NCBI GenBank assembly: GCA_015657535.1
Contig: JADHZB010001179.1
Coordinates: forward strand, 8,066-72,065
Reading direction: 5' to 3'
Source: Nephromyces sp. MM_2019
Lineage: Eukaryota; Apicomplexa; Aconoidasida; Nephromycida
DNA: 64,000 nucleotides
Shown here: positions 25,465 to 38,785 of the stretch, one piece after another
How positions within the stretch are numbered: the stretch's first letter is position 1
Layout: every line of letters begins with the position of its first letter
The notes under the pieces: model-generated
Databases searched by the model: none
The model's input: the letters and a program-made list of their open reading frames with translations, nothing else
Told to the model about the DNA's origin: nothing
Made by a program: the position numbers and the translations under genes

Positions 25465-26193
25465 TGAGAAATACAGATTTCTCAGGCTTTTTCTTAGGTA
25501 GCATGAGCATTATATTTCGTTCCGTTCGAAAAATTAAAGTTGGAAGAGCTGCTCACTGTATACAAGCAGGCAACAGAGTAGGCCACAACGCAAAAGAAGA
25601 CCATTGGCTTCTTGAAGGACAAAAAAATTCCGCAATGAAGTCGAAAGAGGGAGTACCACTGCTGCGCGCATGTGCACAGAGAGAGGATCCTCTTAACAAT
25701 TACAAGAAAATACAAACAATGATCTTCGTTCAGTTGCTATCTCCACATTTTGTTGATTTACGTTAGTTTGAAGTTAAATAATTAGAAGCTACGACCCCGG
25801 TTTTATATGTCTACATCAATTGTGGCCGTAAAAGCAATTTCTTGCACTCCCCGCAGTTTAGACCTAGTTCATGGTTCCATAAAAAGTGAGGGGCGCAGAA
25901 TATTGAAGAGGTATAGCATAGCGTGACGAATAGAAATGACAATCTCTTTTTTTAGTATCTTGGACAGTTTGCAATACCATATGCTTAAGTAGGATTTTCG
26001 TAGATACAAGCATATATCACAACGGTGAAGCATCATACATTTGCATCAATGCATTTTCCAACATTGTTTTGTAGAAAGAATACTCATGCAGGGATTCCTG
26101 TGCCACAGGCAGCGTCTGTACCCCTTGAATCTGATAGGTACATGTGGTTGCTCTTCCGAAATTTAATCATTAGCCGCGCTTCGTACTCAGCGT

Positions 26194-26230
26194 CTAAACC
26201 CTAAACCGAAACCCTAAACCGAAACCCTAA
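26194..26230. repeat. Interstitial telomere-like repeat
   Basis: The repeat has a 13-bp period, ccctaaaccgaaa, with nearly three copies including partial ends. It contains CCCTAAA, the complement of TTTAGGG, which is the telomere unit of several apicomplexans and of plants. The extra CCGAAA half makes it degenerate. Confidence 0.7.
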
Positions 26231-27913
26231 TTCCTAAAGCTCGCCTTGCGTGTGGAGAGTTGCGTGCATCGAAAAAAGCGCGACCAACGAGAATTACACG
26301 TCCGAGTACGCCTAAATCTCTAATTTTACCAGCAGTAATGGAAATTAAAGCTCGTACAAATCTTTATAAGCTCCTGCTATGCACGGGATTGAGGATGCTC
26401 CTGCATTAGATTTCACGGTCAAAAAAAAACATGTTTTTACAAAGTTAAACGGTGTAATCCATCTGGAGTAAGTAGGTCGCTGTCTTTAGATTTTTTTGAT
26501 ACTTCTGCAGCATAGTAGTTGATATGAGTGTGAGCGGCTAGTTTTTAGCTTTCATACCACCCAAAGCACGGGTAAACATGCCATCAAAGGTCTAGAAGCT
26601 GGAGGTAGTGTGGTAGATATTAAATTGATTTATCATCAGAGATGCAATGAAAAAGTACATGCAGTGAACTAGAAGTCATATTTTATTCAAGAGACGTAAA
26701 ATCAATGTTTCACCAAACAAAGCAGTGATGCACCAAGGCCATGACTGAAACCCACGCTGCATTTTCTCCAAGCTACGAAACTGGTAACAAACCTTTGCTA
26801 TACATTTCGTCGCTAGTCTGATTTCTAATACAAGAAAAAATTGCAATTTTGTATCCCGAGAATGTTCAGATCCGAGTGTCTTTCTTATTTCATTCGGCAT
26901 ATTGTACTATAAATCTTTATCTTACAGAGCATAATCTAATCGTGATTATTGCATCTATGCCATTCGCAGCAACCTGAGGCGTATTGCCTAGGCAACTCAA
27001 CTGCCACGCACAAAAAATGCTAATATGAATATTAGCAACATCACTGACCAGCTTATTTTGACAGCAAATATCATAGAAGACACCGCTGCCTAGTGCAGTA
27101 CCACTATTATCACCCTTTAGGGCATGAACTTCCGAAAGTAGATCATAGCAGTCCTGCTGCTCTCTCCTGAAAAAATTGAGGGGAACCGGAAAAATGTCAA
27201 CACTTGCGAGCGCTGTTGCCTAAAAGCGAGGATAGATGCTTGTGTTGCATCTCTTTAGTGACACTCCAAAACTGCGCTTAATGCTGTCACTCTGTAATTT
27301 CCCTTTAGATGGGAAAATTTCTAATAATAGATTCCAAGTGACGTCAAACGAATTAGAATCAGGATGAAAAAAAAGTTGTTTTTCTCTTCACATTGCTAGT
27401 ACTAGCGAGCATAATTAAAATACTCTCGTAACTTTGAATAGGTTCTACTCTATTATGCTACCCCTGCCTGCTGCAATAGTTCACAGAAGGGAAAGTTACA
27501 CGTCTCCACTTCTAGAAAGAGTTAGAAGGAGGGAGTTTCAGAAGGGTCTGCGTGCAATTAATGTTTTCATCAACATATGCTGATCTCGATATCTGGTACA
27601 CCTGGATCGAACCGAATTTTTCCCTCCGTTGAATTTTCTGGCTCCGATGCTTTCAACTTTTATGACCACATTTTTCCTGAAGCTCCCTGAGCAGAATATG
27701 CATACGGGGGATCCCAGGGATACAGGGGTTTCAAAATTAGAGGAGCAACTCCAAGTCTTATCAGGTGGCTACCTTGCTAAATTATATGCTATTAAGGGTT
27801 TACTCCTATCAAGAAGCAGTGTTTGACATCGTCGATAAGGAGATAAATGCAGAGATTATACCAACAATTGAAAGAGTCCTTTCACTGAGGCATCATCGTC
27901 ATCATCATCTGTG

Positions 27914-28065
27914 GTGTATATACTCCCAATAACAGCATACACATCATCTTCATCCACAGTGAATATACTCTCAATAATAGCATACACGTCATCTTTATCC
28001 ACTGTGAATATACGCTCAATAACCACACCCGCATCACCTTAATCCTCAGTGTATATACTCTCAAT
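27914..28065. repeat. 45-bp minisatellite, about 3.4 copies
   Basis: Imperfect direct copies start at 27914, 27959, 28004 and 28049 (the last partial). Each begins gtg(a/t)atatac(t/g)c. The 45-bp unit is a multiple of three, so it stays open in some frames on the minus strand; that frame is not considered a gene. It lies about 95 bp before the uL15m start codon. Confidence 0.8.
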
Positions 28066-28159
28066 TTTCACCAAACTAACGCGCCTGCCTTGGGAATAGA
28101 AGGGGGGAAATGCATCAAAAGATAAAAATGTATAATTAGTAGAAAAACACGTTCTTTGA

Positions 28160-31100
28160 ATGATGAACAAGAAACGGAGGGCGCTGGGATTTCACTTTGG
28201 TCACAGCGGTTCCTCTTTGTATCTCTTCTCATTGCTCTTAATTTATGCCGCGCTTATACGGTTGTTCCCTTGTTGCTCATCATCAACGTTTGTTCCCCCC
28301 GCTTTAAAGCTTTTGTTTCATGATGGGGTAAACTATCCAATCACGGACAAGATGACTAAAGGAATATACGGACGTAGTTTTCTGTTTCAAGTGAAAGCTG
28401 CGGATGCAGGAAATGCTAGTATTAGCCCAGAGCAGGATGTGATACGATTTGAAGGTACTGTTTAAGCAAGTTTAGCAACTATTAGTGTGCTTTCAGGCTT
28501 ATACCTATTCGTGTCTCTATTTTTCCTTAAACTTAGACAAATCGGCCTGTTGATTTTTTAATAGATGAGTTCATTGCAACTTTTTATTTCTGCTTAAACT
28601 GTGGGCTATTTTCTACTGAATTGCTTTGAGCCGTCATTATTTCACAAGCTAATGTAAATAACTGCAATGGAAAGAACACCAAAAAAAAGAAAACACGCAG
28701 AAAAGGGAAAAAAATCAACAAAAGGGGAAAAACAATGATGTAAATGAATACATCATCTGATGAGGAAGCGCTCGGTCTTCGGACTACCGCACTTATATCT
28801 CGATTTGGCTAACAAGAAGCTATTGAGAAAGGCAATTAAGTTTCTGATCATGCAAATATTTTTTCATATTTAAAACTGCTTGCTTGCGGAAAAATCTTTA
28901 ATTTTTCTGGGATAACAAAGTGATTTTACTTCTTAAAGCGATGCGCTGCATCTATTTGCATGATATACTAATTTGCCTGATTATTATGCTTGAGCCTGTA
29001 GTTACAGGTTGATTATCTTCTACCTTAAAATGTAAATTTTCGCTACATACACTCGTGCACTTCATATTGAAGATTTGTTTTTAGCATCCTTGTGTTTTCT
29101 TCAACTGTAGCATATATAAGCATGTTTCTTAAATATCTTTTGTAGCTCGCATGCTAAAAGTGCGCATTAATGCCCGATTTTCTTGGTCAGCATAAAGTTA
29201 AGAACAGAAATTCGCAAGATATATTTTTCAAGCGATTTTTCTTTTCTAAAGATAAAATTTTATCTTTCAAAATATTATTTTTTGGTGTTTTTATGAATTT
29301 TTTTGTTTTTAAAACTAGGAATATCCTCAATTATTTTTAAAACTGCACAACTGAAAGAATTCCAAAGTATCATGCGATTCTGTGAAGTATAAATAATATC
29401 TAAACCCGGAATTGATGGTTATTTTTGAAGTATTTGAAGTGGTTACCCCATTCCTCACAATTTTCAATAATCAACTACTTCTGCGCTACCCTTTTTTCTC
29501 GGATCAAATAACCGCCGTAATGCTTCTTTTCGCGAGTTTTAAAGTATTAGCTCCCCCTACAAAAAAGCTAAAACTTCCATTCTTTAACCTTCAAAACCTT
29601 TTTTTTTGAAGCATTTAGACTGTATTTGAAAGACTACTTCTCTCCAAGCTGAAATCATTAGGTTTGAAGTTTCCCCCCAGCCCTTTACCTGAATGTCCTA
29701 TGCATATACAAAAGGGAGATGCTAGATTAAGTGGAAGGAAGTATTTGCCTGACAGGATGCGTGCGCAGTTGGAGCGGCAGGCTTACCTTAAAGTGGATGA
29801 AAGAACCGAAACTTGGGACAAAATTCTTCAGGATATCGAGGTATCTGCTTCATCAGCAAATTCATCATTTTTTGGCAGCTTTTATGGTGAAGCTCGTCAC
29901 TCCCCACTACACTTGCCACCACCCAGCCCAATAAACTACCTCCCAACCATACCCCCAATCTTATTCCGAGCGGCTGAAGAGCCCATAATCTACGTTATGT
30001 TTCTACTTATACTAGAAGTTTTCCTTTGAAATATTGGAGCAGGTTTTCGTGTGTGTGTGAATGGCACTCTATAGACGTTTTCATTGATTTTTTAAAAATT
30101 TCCTCATACTCTAATTACTTCTTTATTTACATTTCGAAGAATACATGGAAATAGTAGCTTTTTGCTGATACTCTAAGCATTTCCTCATCCTCTAGAAGTT
30201 TTCACTGAAGCACTTGTTTCTTCACACCCTACTATTTTGCATTTTCTTACCTTAATCTTTCATTGAGTTATCTTTTAATTGTATGTAAATTTGGAGGATT
30301 TCTAGACTGGAATAGCCAGCGACAGCGCCGTCAAATTGGGATTTTTTTCAACTACATAATAAAGCTCCAGTACTTTTTGCTGTAGTTTCCCTATGGGCCT
30401 TGAATTATTAGGACTTTTTCCGTTGCTTGCTGATTCTTGGTGTAGGATGGAGTGAAGATAGGCCCAGATATGTCTCTTGAAATGGAGAATTTGAGGGAGG
30501 AGTGGATGCAAAAGTGAGTATTCATAGTGAGTAAGTTTATAGAAACTATTCGAATTTATATTCTCATTTAAAGGCGCAGAAAGCAAACTAGCACAACATA
30601 TTCGATAAGCACTTTTGGCAGACTGTTGATGTATGTTATTCATAACATAATCATGGGATTTTTGATGCTTTTAAAGGATATCTAGTGTGTGTCTTCTTAA
30701 AAATCCTCTTCTGGACAGGCTGTTTTTAATTTTAACACCCGCAGGGTATCCACTAATCCCCAAAATAGACACACAAGCAATCCGCTAGTCCCCAAACACA
30801 CACGCAGACAACTCCCCCCCAAAATAGACACACAAGCAATCTACTAATCCACAAAATTCACATACACACGCACGACTAACCAGCCACCCAGATTGAATGC
30901 AGCAGAACTAGTGAATACATAGATAAAGGTTAATCACTATGATGTAGCAGCTAGATTACATAGAGATTTGATATACGGGATTGCTAGTTCTCGGCTTGTC
31001 CATATAGTTGATCACTTTAAGTCTATAATCCTGCCAATTTCTTGATATTTCTTCCAATTATTCGCGGTTTTTTCATTTTTTCATTGGAAAAATGATCTTT

Positions 31101-34100
31101 TAATCTTCGAAATCGTCTAAAAATTATATGCACACACTTTAGTACTATTTTTTCTCAATAGGATAGAGAAAGACTCCGAGCATATTCACCAAAATATTAG
31201 AGAAATTGATGAAAACAAGCACATAGCTTCTTTTGAAGAGCGGTTTAAGCTGTTAACTCCTCTAAGGAGGCGTTTAGTAGAGATTCAGAAGGAGATTGAT
31301 GACGTTTATTTCCCTATATTTAAGGCAATGAGGCAGAAGTTCATTGCTGAATCTACTGGTATGCAGGGATTATCTCAATTAGCGTGGAAAATTTGTTTCT
31401 TTGGTCGTATTTCTTGCTAGTATGTGTGTGTGTGTGGTATCTTGCGTCTTTTGGAATATCTGAATGTTTTCGTATATTCACTATTCTCTGCGTGTGTAAA
31501 TCGTCATATTTTTCTCATTTTATCTCTCTCTGTGCTTTACCGTCTTTTCCTCAATATAGCTGTATTTTTGTATGTCTCAATGATCATCTGCTATAGCGTC
31601 AAACGGTTTTCAAACTATAATCCACCCTATTGCTTTCTTGTGACTGCAATCGTCTTCCTTCCCCTTTCTCAATGAAAGGGAGCTTATTTGAATAGCTGGT
31701 TGGCTGTGTGTGCGCTTATTCTCACTATGGCTTTTTTATCCTATAATTAAGTGCAGTAGATAGTAAAGCTAATGCGAGACCGTATATACTAAATGAGGCT
31801 AGCCTAGATTATTTGTTTAACAGATTTTATTCATGCTGCTTCTATTAAAAGTCTTACTCTTATTTTATCCTTATTAAGAATTTTAGTTTTATAATTCTAG
31901 GAAAATGTGTGTGCAAAGCTCCAAAGGGGGAATTTGTATATACTACTGCATTAGAAAACTATTCTCTGCGATTTTTTTCTTCAAGAGCACCAAATTTACG
32001 CTTCAGCTGCTCTCTATATTCTTGCAACCTTCATTTAGTTAAAGCAGTTATTCCGCTCTCATTCAAAAGAATTTACTTCTTCATTGCGAAAAAATCCGCT
32101 TTTTTTGTAGCGCAGGAGAGAGAAAGCAGCGAATTGAGTGAAGATACCACGAAAAAACGCTTAAAACAGCAGGAAATCGGTGGTTTATCGAAAGAAGAGC
32201 TTCGCGAAGAAGAAGATTCAAACGTAGTACCTTTTGCAGGGAATTGGTGTTGGGACTTCTCAGAGTTTGATTATGCTCATCAACTTCAACCAATAAGGGA
32301 TAAATTTCATATTGATGAAGATTCTTATGTTTGGGAGGTAAAAGCCGTTTCAGCTTACCTTTAGGGTGATTTCTGGATGCAGATTTTTTTGAAGAGAATT
32401 GTGAAGAGGCAGTTTTTTCTTTTCTAGAATACTGAGAAAGTGTGCGATATGATGATTTTGTGATAGAGTTTGCTTGAAACACAAGTAAAAGGAGGTTTCA
32501 GCCTGGAAATTTTGCTTATTTACCGTTATTTTTGAAGTGAAAAAGAGCCTTTTTACGTATTTTTCACGCATTTTTATTGCGAAACTTGTTTTTATGGATG
32601 TTTTTTCATGTGGAGATTTCTCATTTACTGTGAAATTCCCCTACAAAAACGGCTTTTACATGAAAAATTGTTATTCAGTTGTGCTGGCTAAGTTGTTTTT
32701 GCTTTGGCGGTACAGGGAAATACGTGTGTTCGTGAGACCAAAATTTTCCGGAAACTATTGAGGAGTTTGAAAAGTTTGGACTGCAATTTTACTTGACGAC
32801 AGTTTTATTTTCATGAAGCAGCTATGGTCTTCCTAACATAGCTGTGTGTATTCCTTTGAATACCCGTGTGTGTGTATTCTATTTGTGCAGTTTTCTTCAT
32901 GTACTTATATTTCTGCATTTTTCCACCCATGCGTATATATTAAACTTTTTTTTCCCCTATTTTTCCCCCCTCATCTGTTAACGAAGAAAACAGTGAAATC
33001 TTCACGCCTCCACTCGCTACTTCCAAACAGTGAAATTATCTCAAAAACCTTCCTTCTTCAAACCCTCACAGTTCACAAGTATCGGTGAAAATCGCATGGA
33101 TTTTGAATATTTTTCTCGCGGGGATAACCTTGTCTCTGCGGGCGAAATGAAGAAGGGAAAGCGAGTGGGTAGAGGCTTTTCTTCTGGTAAAGGAGGGAGT
33201 GCTGGAAGAGGAATGAAAGGCCAGCGATCGAGGAAAGGGGGGTCCTTGAAGATTGGTATGTATGGTGGAGAGGAAAATCCTTCCTCTTCGGCTGTTTTAG
33301 AGTAAAAGTGTGTGATTTTATAAATTCTCAAAAAACTGGAATTTGGTTTTTTTAGCTTCTTTGATAATTTAAGTTATCTTGGTAGTATGAAAGAAAGTAC
33401 AAGGTTGATATTTAAATGAGAAATCATCTAAAGAAGCAATGATTGCAGAAACTGCTTTATTTTAGGATTATTTGCGTAGTCCATCAAACATTAGGTGTTT
33501 TATAGTATTAAACCTAAGCATATCCGATTATCTGTTCATGTTTGGTTTTTCTTAAACAGAAAAAAGGTGCACTTTCTCCTACATTGAGTGCTTTCTAAAA
33601 AAATAAACACACACACACGCCACCTAAAGGAAGCAAAGAAACATTTCATACGTTAAATAACTGCTTTACACAAAGTAGCTCCTTTTATATCTTCTATTGA
33701 CTGTTGGCATTTAATCAGCTCTACAATGAGGAATTTGTGTTGCATAGCAGCTTAAATATCTGTTCTTTATTTGCTAGTGTGAGTGTGTGTTTTTTTATTG
33801 CAGTCTTCTTTAAACTTCTTACGTATACAGCAGGGTCGCCATGAGGATCATATATTTAACTATTCCCATCTTCTACTATTCTAGCTGATTTCGTGTGTAC
33901 GACTTTGAAAAGTGTCCTTCCTCTACTTTTATTTAAGAAAATTTGGTTTTATTTGGTGGTGTGTGCAGTAGAGAATTGATTTTTTCCTCTTCTTCTGGAT
34001 TATAAACTTGTAGAGGAGGTCTTTTTGTAATAAAAACAGCTGCTGGAATGATAGTGTGTCTGTTATACATATAATTAACGTCTGCATAGGCTAGTAAGCT

Positions 34101-36736
34101 GAGGAATACATCAGATTCTCAGGCATTTCCTTGAAGATTTTTTTGTAGTGCTCGCTGTACTTATGTGAAAGCCCCACTGCGGTTTTTTCAATCTTCAATG
34201 AAGAAATATCACACTTTCTAACCTGGAAGTTATGAGTACAATTGCCGTTTTCCTAGTCTAAGAGGAAGCTTGAAATCTGCTGTGAATAGCCTCCTCCTCA
34301 TGATGCTAAGCGTTTTCAGCGATTTTTTCTCGTAGAGATCACATTTTCTGTACTTTAACGCAGGAATTTATGATGAAATGAGCTTTCGTTTTGCCGGTAG
34401 TTTGGCAAAGTTTGATGCATCAGTCTTCGTTAACTTTGATGACATCGAGATTTATAAGTTGATAAAAACTTTTGGCTTATATTCCGATACTGTTCCTCTC
34501 ACTTGAAGGGCGTTTGTGAAATTTAGACATCTCAGCTGGTTTTACACCTAAATTTGTGAATGAGATGCTCTGGAATGGTGTTATTAGAGTTATTTCATTA
34601 CTTCGTTTTTGATAGTTGAATGTTTGTGGAGAAATTTGAATTTGTAACAGTTAAAGATGAACTGCTTCGGTTTCTCTCATTCTTCTCTTGAGCACACGAA
34701 GCTTTCATTATTTCTAGAGAGTGACTACGGCCTCGAATCTGAAGCTGTTAGGGGAAATCGCGTAGTTTTCCTCTTTTTTTTGACTGACCTGCGTGTAAGA
34801 AGAGATTTGATGAGTTTTTGCAGCTGGAAACTGAGATTTGATGGGTTGCGTGCGAGTTGATATTTGGTTTGACATGTTTATGCAACTAGACGCGTACCGG
34901 CCACCTTCAAACCCTTGTCAAATGAACATTTTCTCTCCAACTTTGCAGGTTTTGAGGGGGGGCAAACTCCGCTTTACCGTAAAATTCCGAAATTCGTAGG
35001 GCGGCCGTTGGGACATGGTCATAGATACAATCGTTTTAAGCATGAGCTTATACCAATTGATCAGTTAAGATTTGCCAAGGCAGGTGAAGAAGTTGATTGG
35101 CACAATTTGAGATATAACGGTGCCAGCATCGGCAAGTATCATGCTCATCATCCGATTAAGGTGTGTGTGCAGTTTGACGCTTGTTGGCTGCCCTGTAACT
35201 TGTTTTTTCCTTATTTCTGGCGTGTTTTTTGGCTTTATGTGTGTGATTTTCTGCGATAATAGCGAGATTGAGATATGTGTCTGTGTGATGTTGTGAGATA
35301 TCTGTGTGTGATGCTGTGGGATGTGTGTGTGATTTTACTAAATTTCTCGTGCTTGATGTGTTTTATATGTGATTTATTTAGCTCTCTAATCAAAATGGCG
35401 TTTAAGATTTTATTAACACATTTTTTTCGTGTTGATTTTTGAGTGACATGATGAGGTAATTGCTTCTTTCTGTTTTGTGCTTTGCTTAGGTTGTGGGCAT
35501 GAAGAAAGTTCCCGGAAAAAACGTTTCTATTGAGAGTGTTGTGCCAGAAAATCTCATTGTTAAGGTAGGGGTGAAGTGCGTCCTTTAACTTTTATTTGAG
35601 CCTATTTTGGATGTAATTTCTATAAATTTATGTGTCATTTTTTCTTTTCTACTATTTTATGCCGTTTCTACGACTTTCATGCTTTTTTTCGAGAAGCTAG
35701 TGCATATTACTCTTCAGCTTGTCATAACCCCTTCTTAAAGTTTGAATTTGAGTGCTCCATTTTTCAGTATCTAGTCAGAGATTTTTAAAAAAAATTCTGT
35801 GTGCGATGGTATCAACTTTAAATTGATGATGCGTAGAAGTCTTTGGTTTTTTCAGCGAGAAGCGTCAGTAGCTTGCTGCGTGGGAGTACACAGCTTCCTT
35901 TACGCATATTTGTTTGTGTATTATATACGATTATTAAGCGATTATATTGGGTATGTATGTGTTAAAAATAGTCATTAGGAGGGAACTCGCTGCCAAGCTT
36001 AAGCTAATGTGTTATAGAGCTCATTTTTGAAGTTTTTTAGTGCTATTTTGAGCTCGAAATCTCACTCTGAATCAGCCTTTTTTTTGCTGGAGAAAATATA
36101 AAAGATGAGATAGGAGTAGTTCGTACGAATGATGATGTTAATAACTCTCAATGATGCTTTTCCCACCGATTAATTATTTCCTCTATCATACACTGTAGAG
36201 TATGCCGTTGTTCCTGCCGATTTACTCGTCTTTCCATTGTAAAGTGTAGAGTTGATACTTTCATACTTTTCTCCTCTCTCTTTCATCATACTATGGCGCA
36301 TTGAACATCAACATGTTGCTCCGTTATTTTCTATTTTTTCAAGGTGTAGATTTGGTATCCTATTTTGTGTTTATGTCGTATTCCTACTAGTGTTTCGCTG
36401 ATGAAAGGTAGAATCAAGTTAATCGATCAATCGTTTTATCTTTGAGTGATTTTCTTGGATTAAAGAACGGATTATGACTTTTTTTAGGCCCATGCGTACA
36501 CAGTATCTGCAGCTAGAAGCATCATCTCTCGTGGGGGAAGATGCTTGCTGCTTCAACCTAGAACTTTGGATAAAGTTGTTGGTGAGTATGATCCAGATGA
36601 CGAGGAAAAAAATAAAATTCCTAGTAGATACGTTTTTCATGGAAAGTTACCAAAGGGATTAAGAGCTATTCTAAGAGAGGATTACCTTGCTAAAAAGAAG
36701 GCACAAGGAAATGCGCAGGTCTTGGAAGCTAGCTAA
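28160..36736 (+). CDS. MRPL15: Mitochondrial ribosomal protein uL15m with long N-terminal extension
   Basis: Nine exons join in frame to 561 residues: 28160-28454, 29662-29840, 30446-30513, 31162-31358, 32111-32337, 33072-33255, 34949-35160, 35490-35564 and 36488-36736. All have GT/AG ends and matched phases. The uL15 core starts near residue 340: the basic Gly/Arg-rich rRNA-binding arm KKGKRVGRGFSSGKGG, the hallmark FEGGQTPLYRKIPK, then GHRYNRF and the C-terminal GGR / LQPRTLDKVV region. These fit the mitochondrial branch better than plastid or bacterial uL15. Its role is in the large mitoribosomal subunit. Residues 1-322 are an extension: a hydrophobic N-terminus (SLYLFSLLLIYAALIRLF) that may be a targeting sequence, then a charged helical region (RRRLVEIQKEIDDVYFPIFK). 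Most introns start TG-rich. The core is secure. That exons 1-5 belong to the same transcript rests on phase matching. Confidence 0.8.
30720..30880. repeat. CA-rich imperfect repeats in a uL15m intron
   Basis: Repeated blocks such as ccccaaaatagacacacaag, followed by (c)aat and variants, occur two to three times within intron 30514-31161. Confidence 0.6.
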
Positions 36737-38785
36737 GAAAAAAGAGTTGCTGCTTGCAGGTGTTAATGGAAGCAACTGCCGTATATCTTAATTTTGAAAA
36801 GAGGAAAAAATTATTCTCTGAAGGTCGCGAGTTCGTTTAGGCCACTCTTGATTGAAAAATCAAAGGCAAGGTTCATTAGGGAGAATTTAAAAACTGCAAA
36901 GATACGGGCGGCATTAAGAAATTCCGCCGTTTTCTTTTGTAATGGCAGGTCTTGTTTGGGTTAATTTTCAACTTTTTTACGGTACTGTTTAGCTTAAGGC
37001 TGAATTTCTGGGATATTGTCCCTAAATGCCTGAAATTACGGAGATTATGCCTAGAAAACAGTGAAATTGCAGAGTATACCGCGTGAAATATCCGGTACTT
37101 GGATTTTAGTGAAGGTATTAATGGCCATTTAATCAACTAGATATAAGTGTTATGTGGTAGCTAGAGCTTAAAATGGTTGGATCGCAACCGAAACTCTAGA
37201 AGGTGCAGCAAACTGGGCTGGCTTGTTTAATTGACACCATTTCTTGTACCTATTAAAATCTGAGGAAATGGTTCATTTTTACGATTAAAGATAATTTTCT
37301 GAAGGATTTCTTTTCAGTTTAATGCACTGCTGGTTCGGTTTATTATTATCCCCTAAATGCCTTTTTTGTAAGTATATTCAATTTCAAGTTTGCAATGAAT
37401 CTTTGGAAACTGTGATACATCGCAGGATCTTCAGCTTAGCAGGTATCACATTATTTTGATACTTGGATTCATTTCTACAACCGTTATTATTATAGGCAAA
37501 ACAGCTACAAGCTTAATGATGCCTAAAATCACCTGAAAAATTGAGTCTAAACTTTAAAAAATTAACTTTTTGTTGCTTATGCTCAGTATTTACTCCGTTG
37601 AATTCTGGAGTTTAAATTTCCCAAATTTCTCCAGACTAGGCATAAGATGAAAAATGGTATGTTCAGTTATTCCCTGGAATAATAGAGGATAAAGCCACAT
37701 CATGTGAAAAAATATCTTTTAAGGAAGATTAAGAGACTACCACGCAAAGCTTGAGTGGCCGCTTCTGTTTTTGAGGAATTTTGGCGACCTGGTCATGCTG
37801 TTTATACATTTTTTTGGATTAGTACAGGAATTTGTTCTGTTCGTGGAAGTTTCCATTTGGCATATCTATGATAAGATCTTTGCACTATCGATATACGCAT
37901 AGCCTATATGAAGCAGTATATTCTAAAGCCTATAAGTTCGCGTAGCCCGTTTTGTATTCTGAGGGGGGTATGATGTGATTGTTCAGGATACCACTTTATA
38001 CTGCGATGATACATCAGTATGTCTATTAAGAAATCCCGCTGATATTGAATACCCTTTGGTTTTCGATTACCATTACAACAAGGTAACAATATTTTATTAT
38101 CACCGAGATGCTGATCAAACAAAGCTACTCTTCAAGTGAAATACAATATGCTGGTTTGTTTCACTACACACTGGCCGTTATTAGCCACATAATAGCATTA
38201 TCATAATCTTTTGTACTATATAATGTATCAGACTGAATGGGGTTCAACAATCTGGGCGTTTCCAGTAAAGCCCGCATTATAAAATATTGGTGTGTCTACA
38301 CAGGACTATCTTTTTGTAAAATTTTGAAGGACCAAGCACCATTACTCGTTTTTTATAAGCTCCGAGTCTTTACGGGTGACAAGCAAGCGAAGCTTGCCAG
38401 TACTTTGCGTTGAGAAAACCAACCGTCCCTCCTGGCTGCATCATTCCTCACAATGTATGACAACTCATGGTCATGTTTTTAATAAACATTAGAAGCATAA
38501 TATATACCATCAAGTCCGCCCTTAAGGAAGCGCTGACCTTTTTAAGCAGCATAATATCATTTTTGAGAGGAAGCAACTACACGAAAACGTAAAGTGTAAG
38601 GGTTTCTCTGTAAAAAGATTAAAAGCTTTCACTGTGCGTCATTGCGATGAATTAGGAAAAGGACACAAGGATTGCTGCTCAAACTAATCGTAATCGGCAC
38701 CATGTATATAGAGTTATCGCTATACATAGCCCAATAATCCCACTGGGAACAAAGTAACTTCAATTAAGCAGCGCAGCTTCCCCAT
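36737..38785. other. Convergent intergenic region
   Basis: Lies between the stop of uL15m (plus) and the stop of the NIPA-type gene (minus), so it should hold two 3' UTRs. The open frames here are short and have no recognisable product. Confidence 0.6.

Larger units (their letters stand above)
25770..28159. other. Region between divergent genes, no gene supported
   Basis: Lies between the minus-strand 460-codon frame and the plus-strand uL15m gene, so it probably holds both promoters. It contains a telomere-like repeat (26194-26230) and a 45-bp minisatellite (27914-28065). The small frames at 26676-26900 and 27629-27826 have no supporting evidence. Confidence 0.5.

Noticed and set aside
24391..25766. 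Plus-strand frames opposite the 460-codon frame
   Set aside because: Shorter, and antisense shadows of the longer minus-strand coding frame.
27882..28064. 60-codon minus-strand frame with a repeated motif
   Set aside because: It stays open only because the 45-bp minisatellite is a multiple of three.
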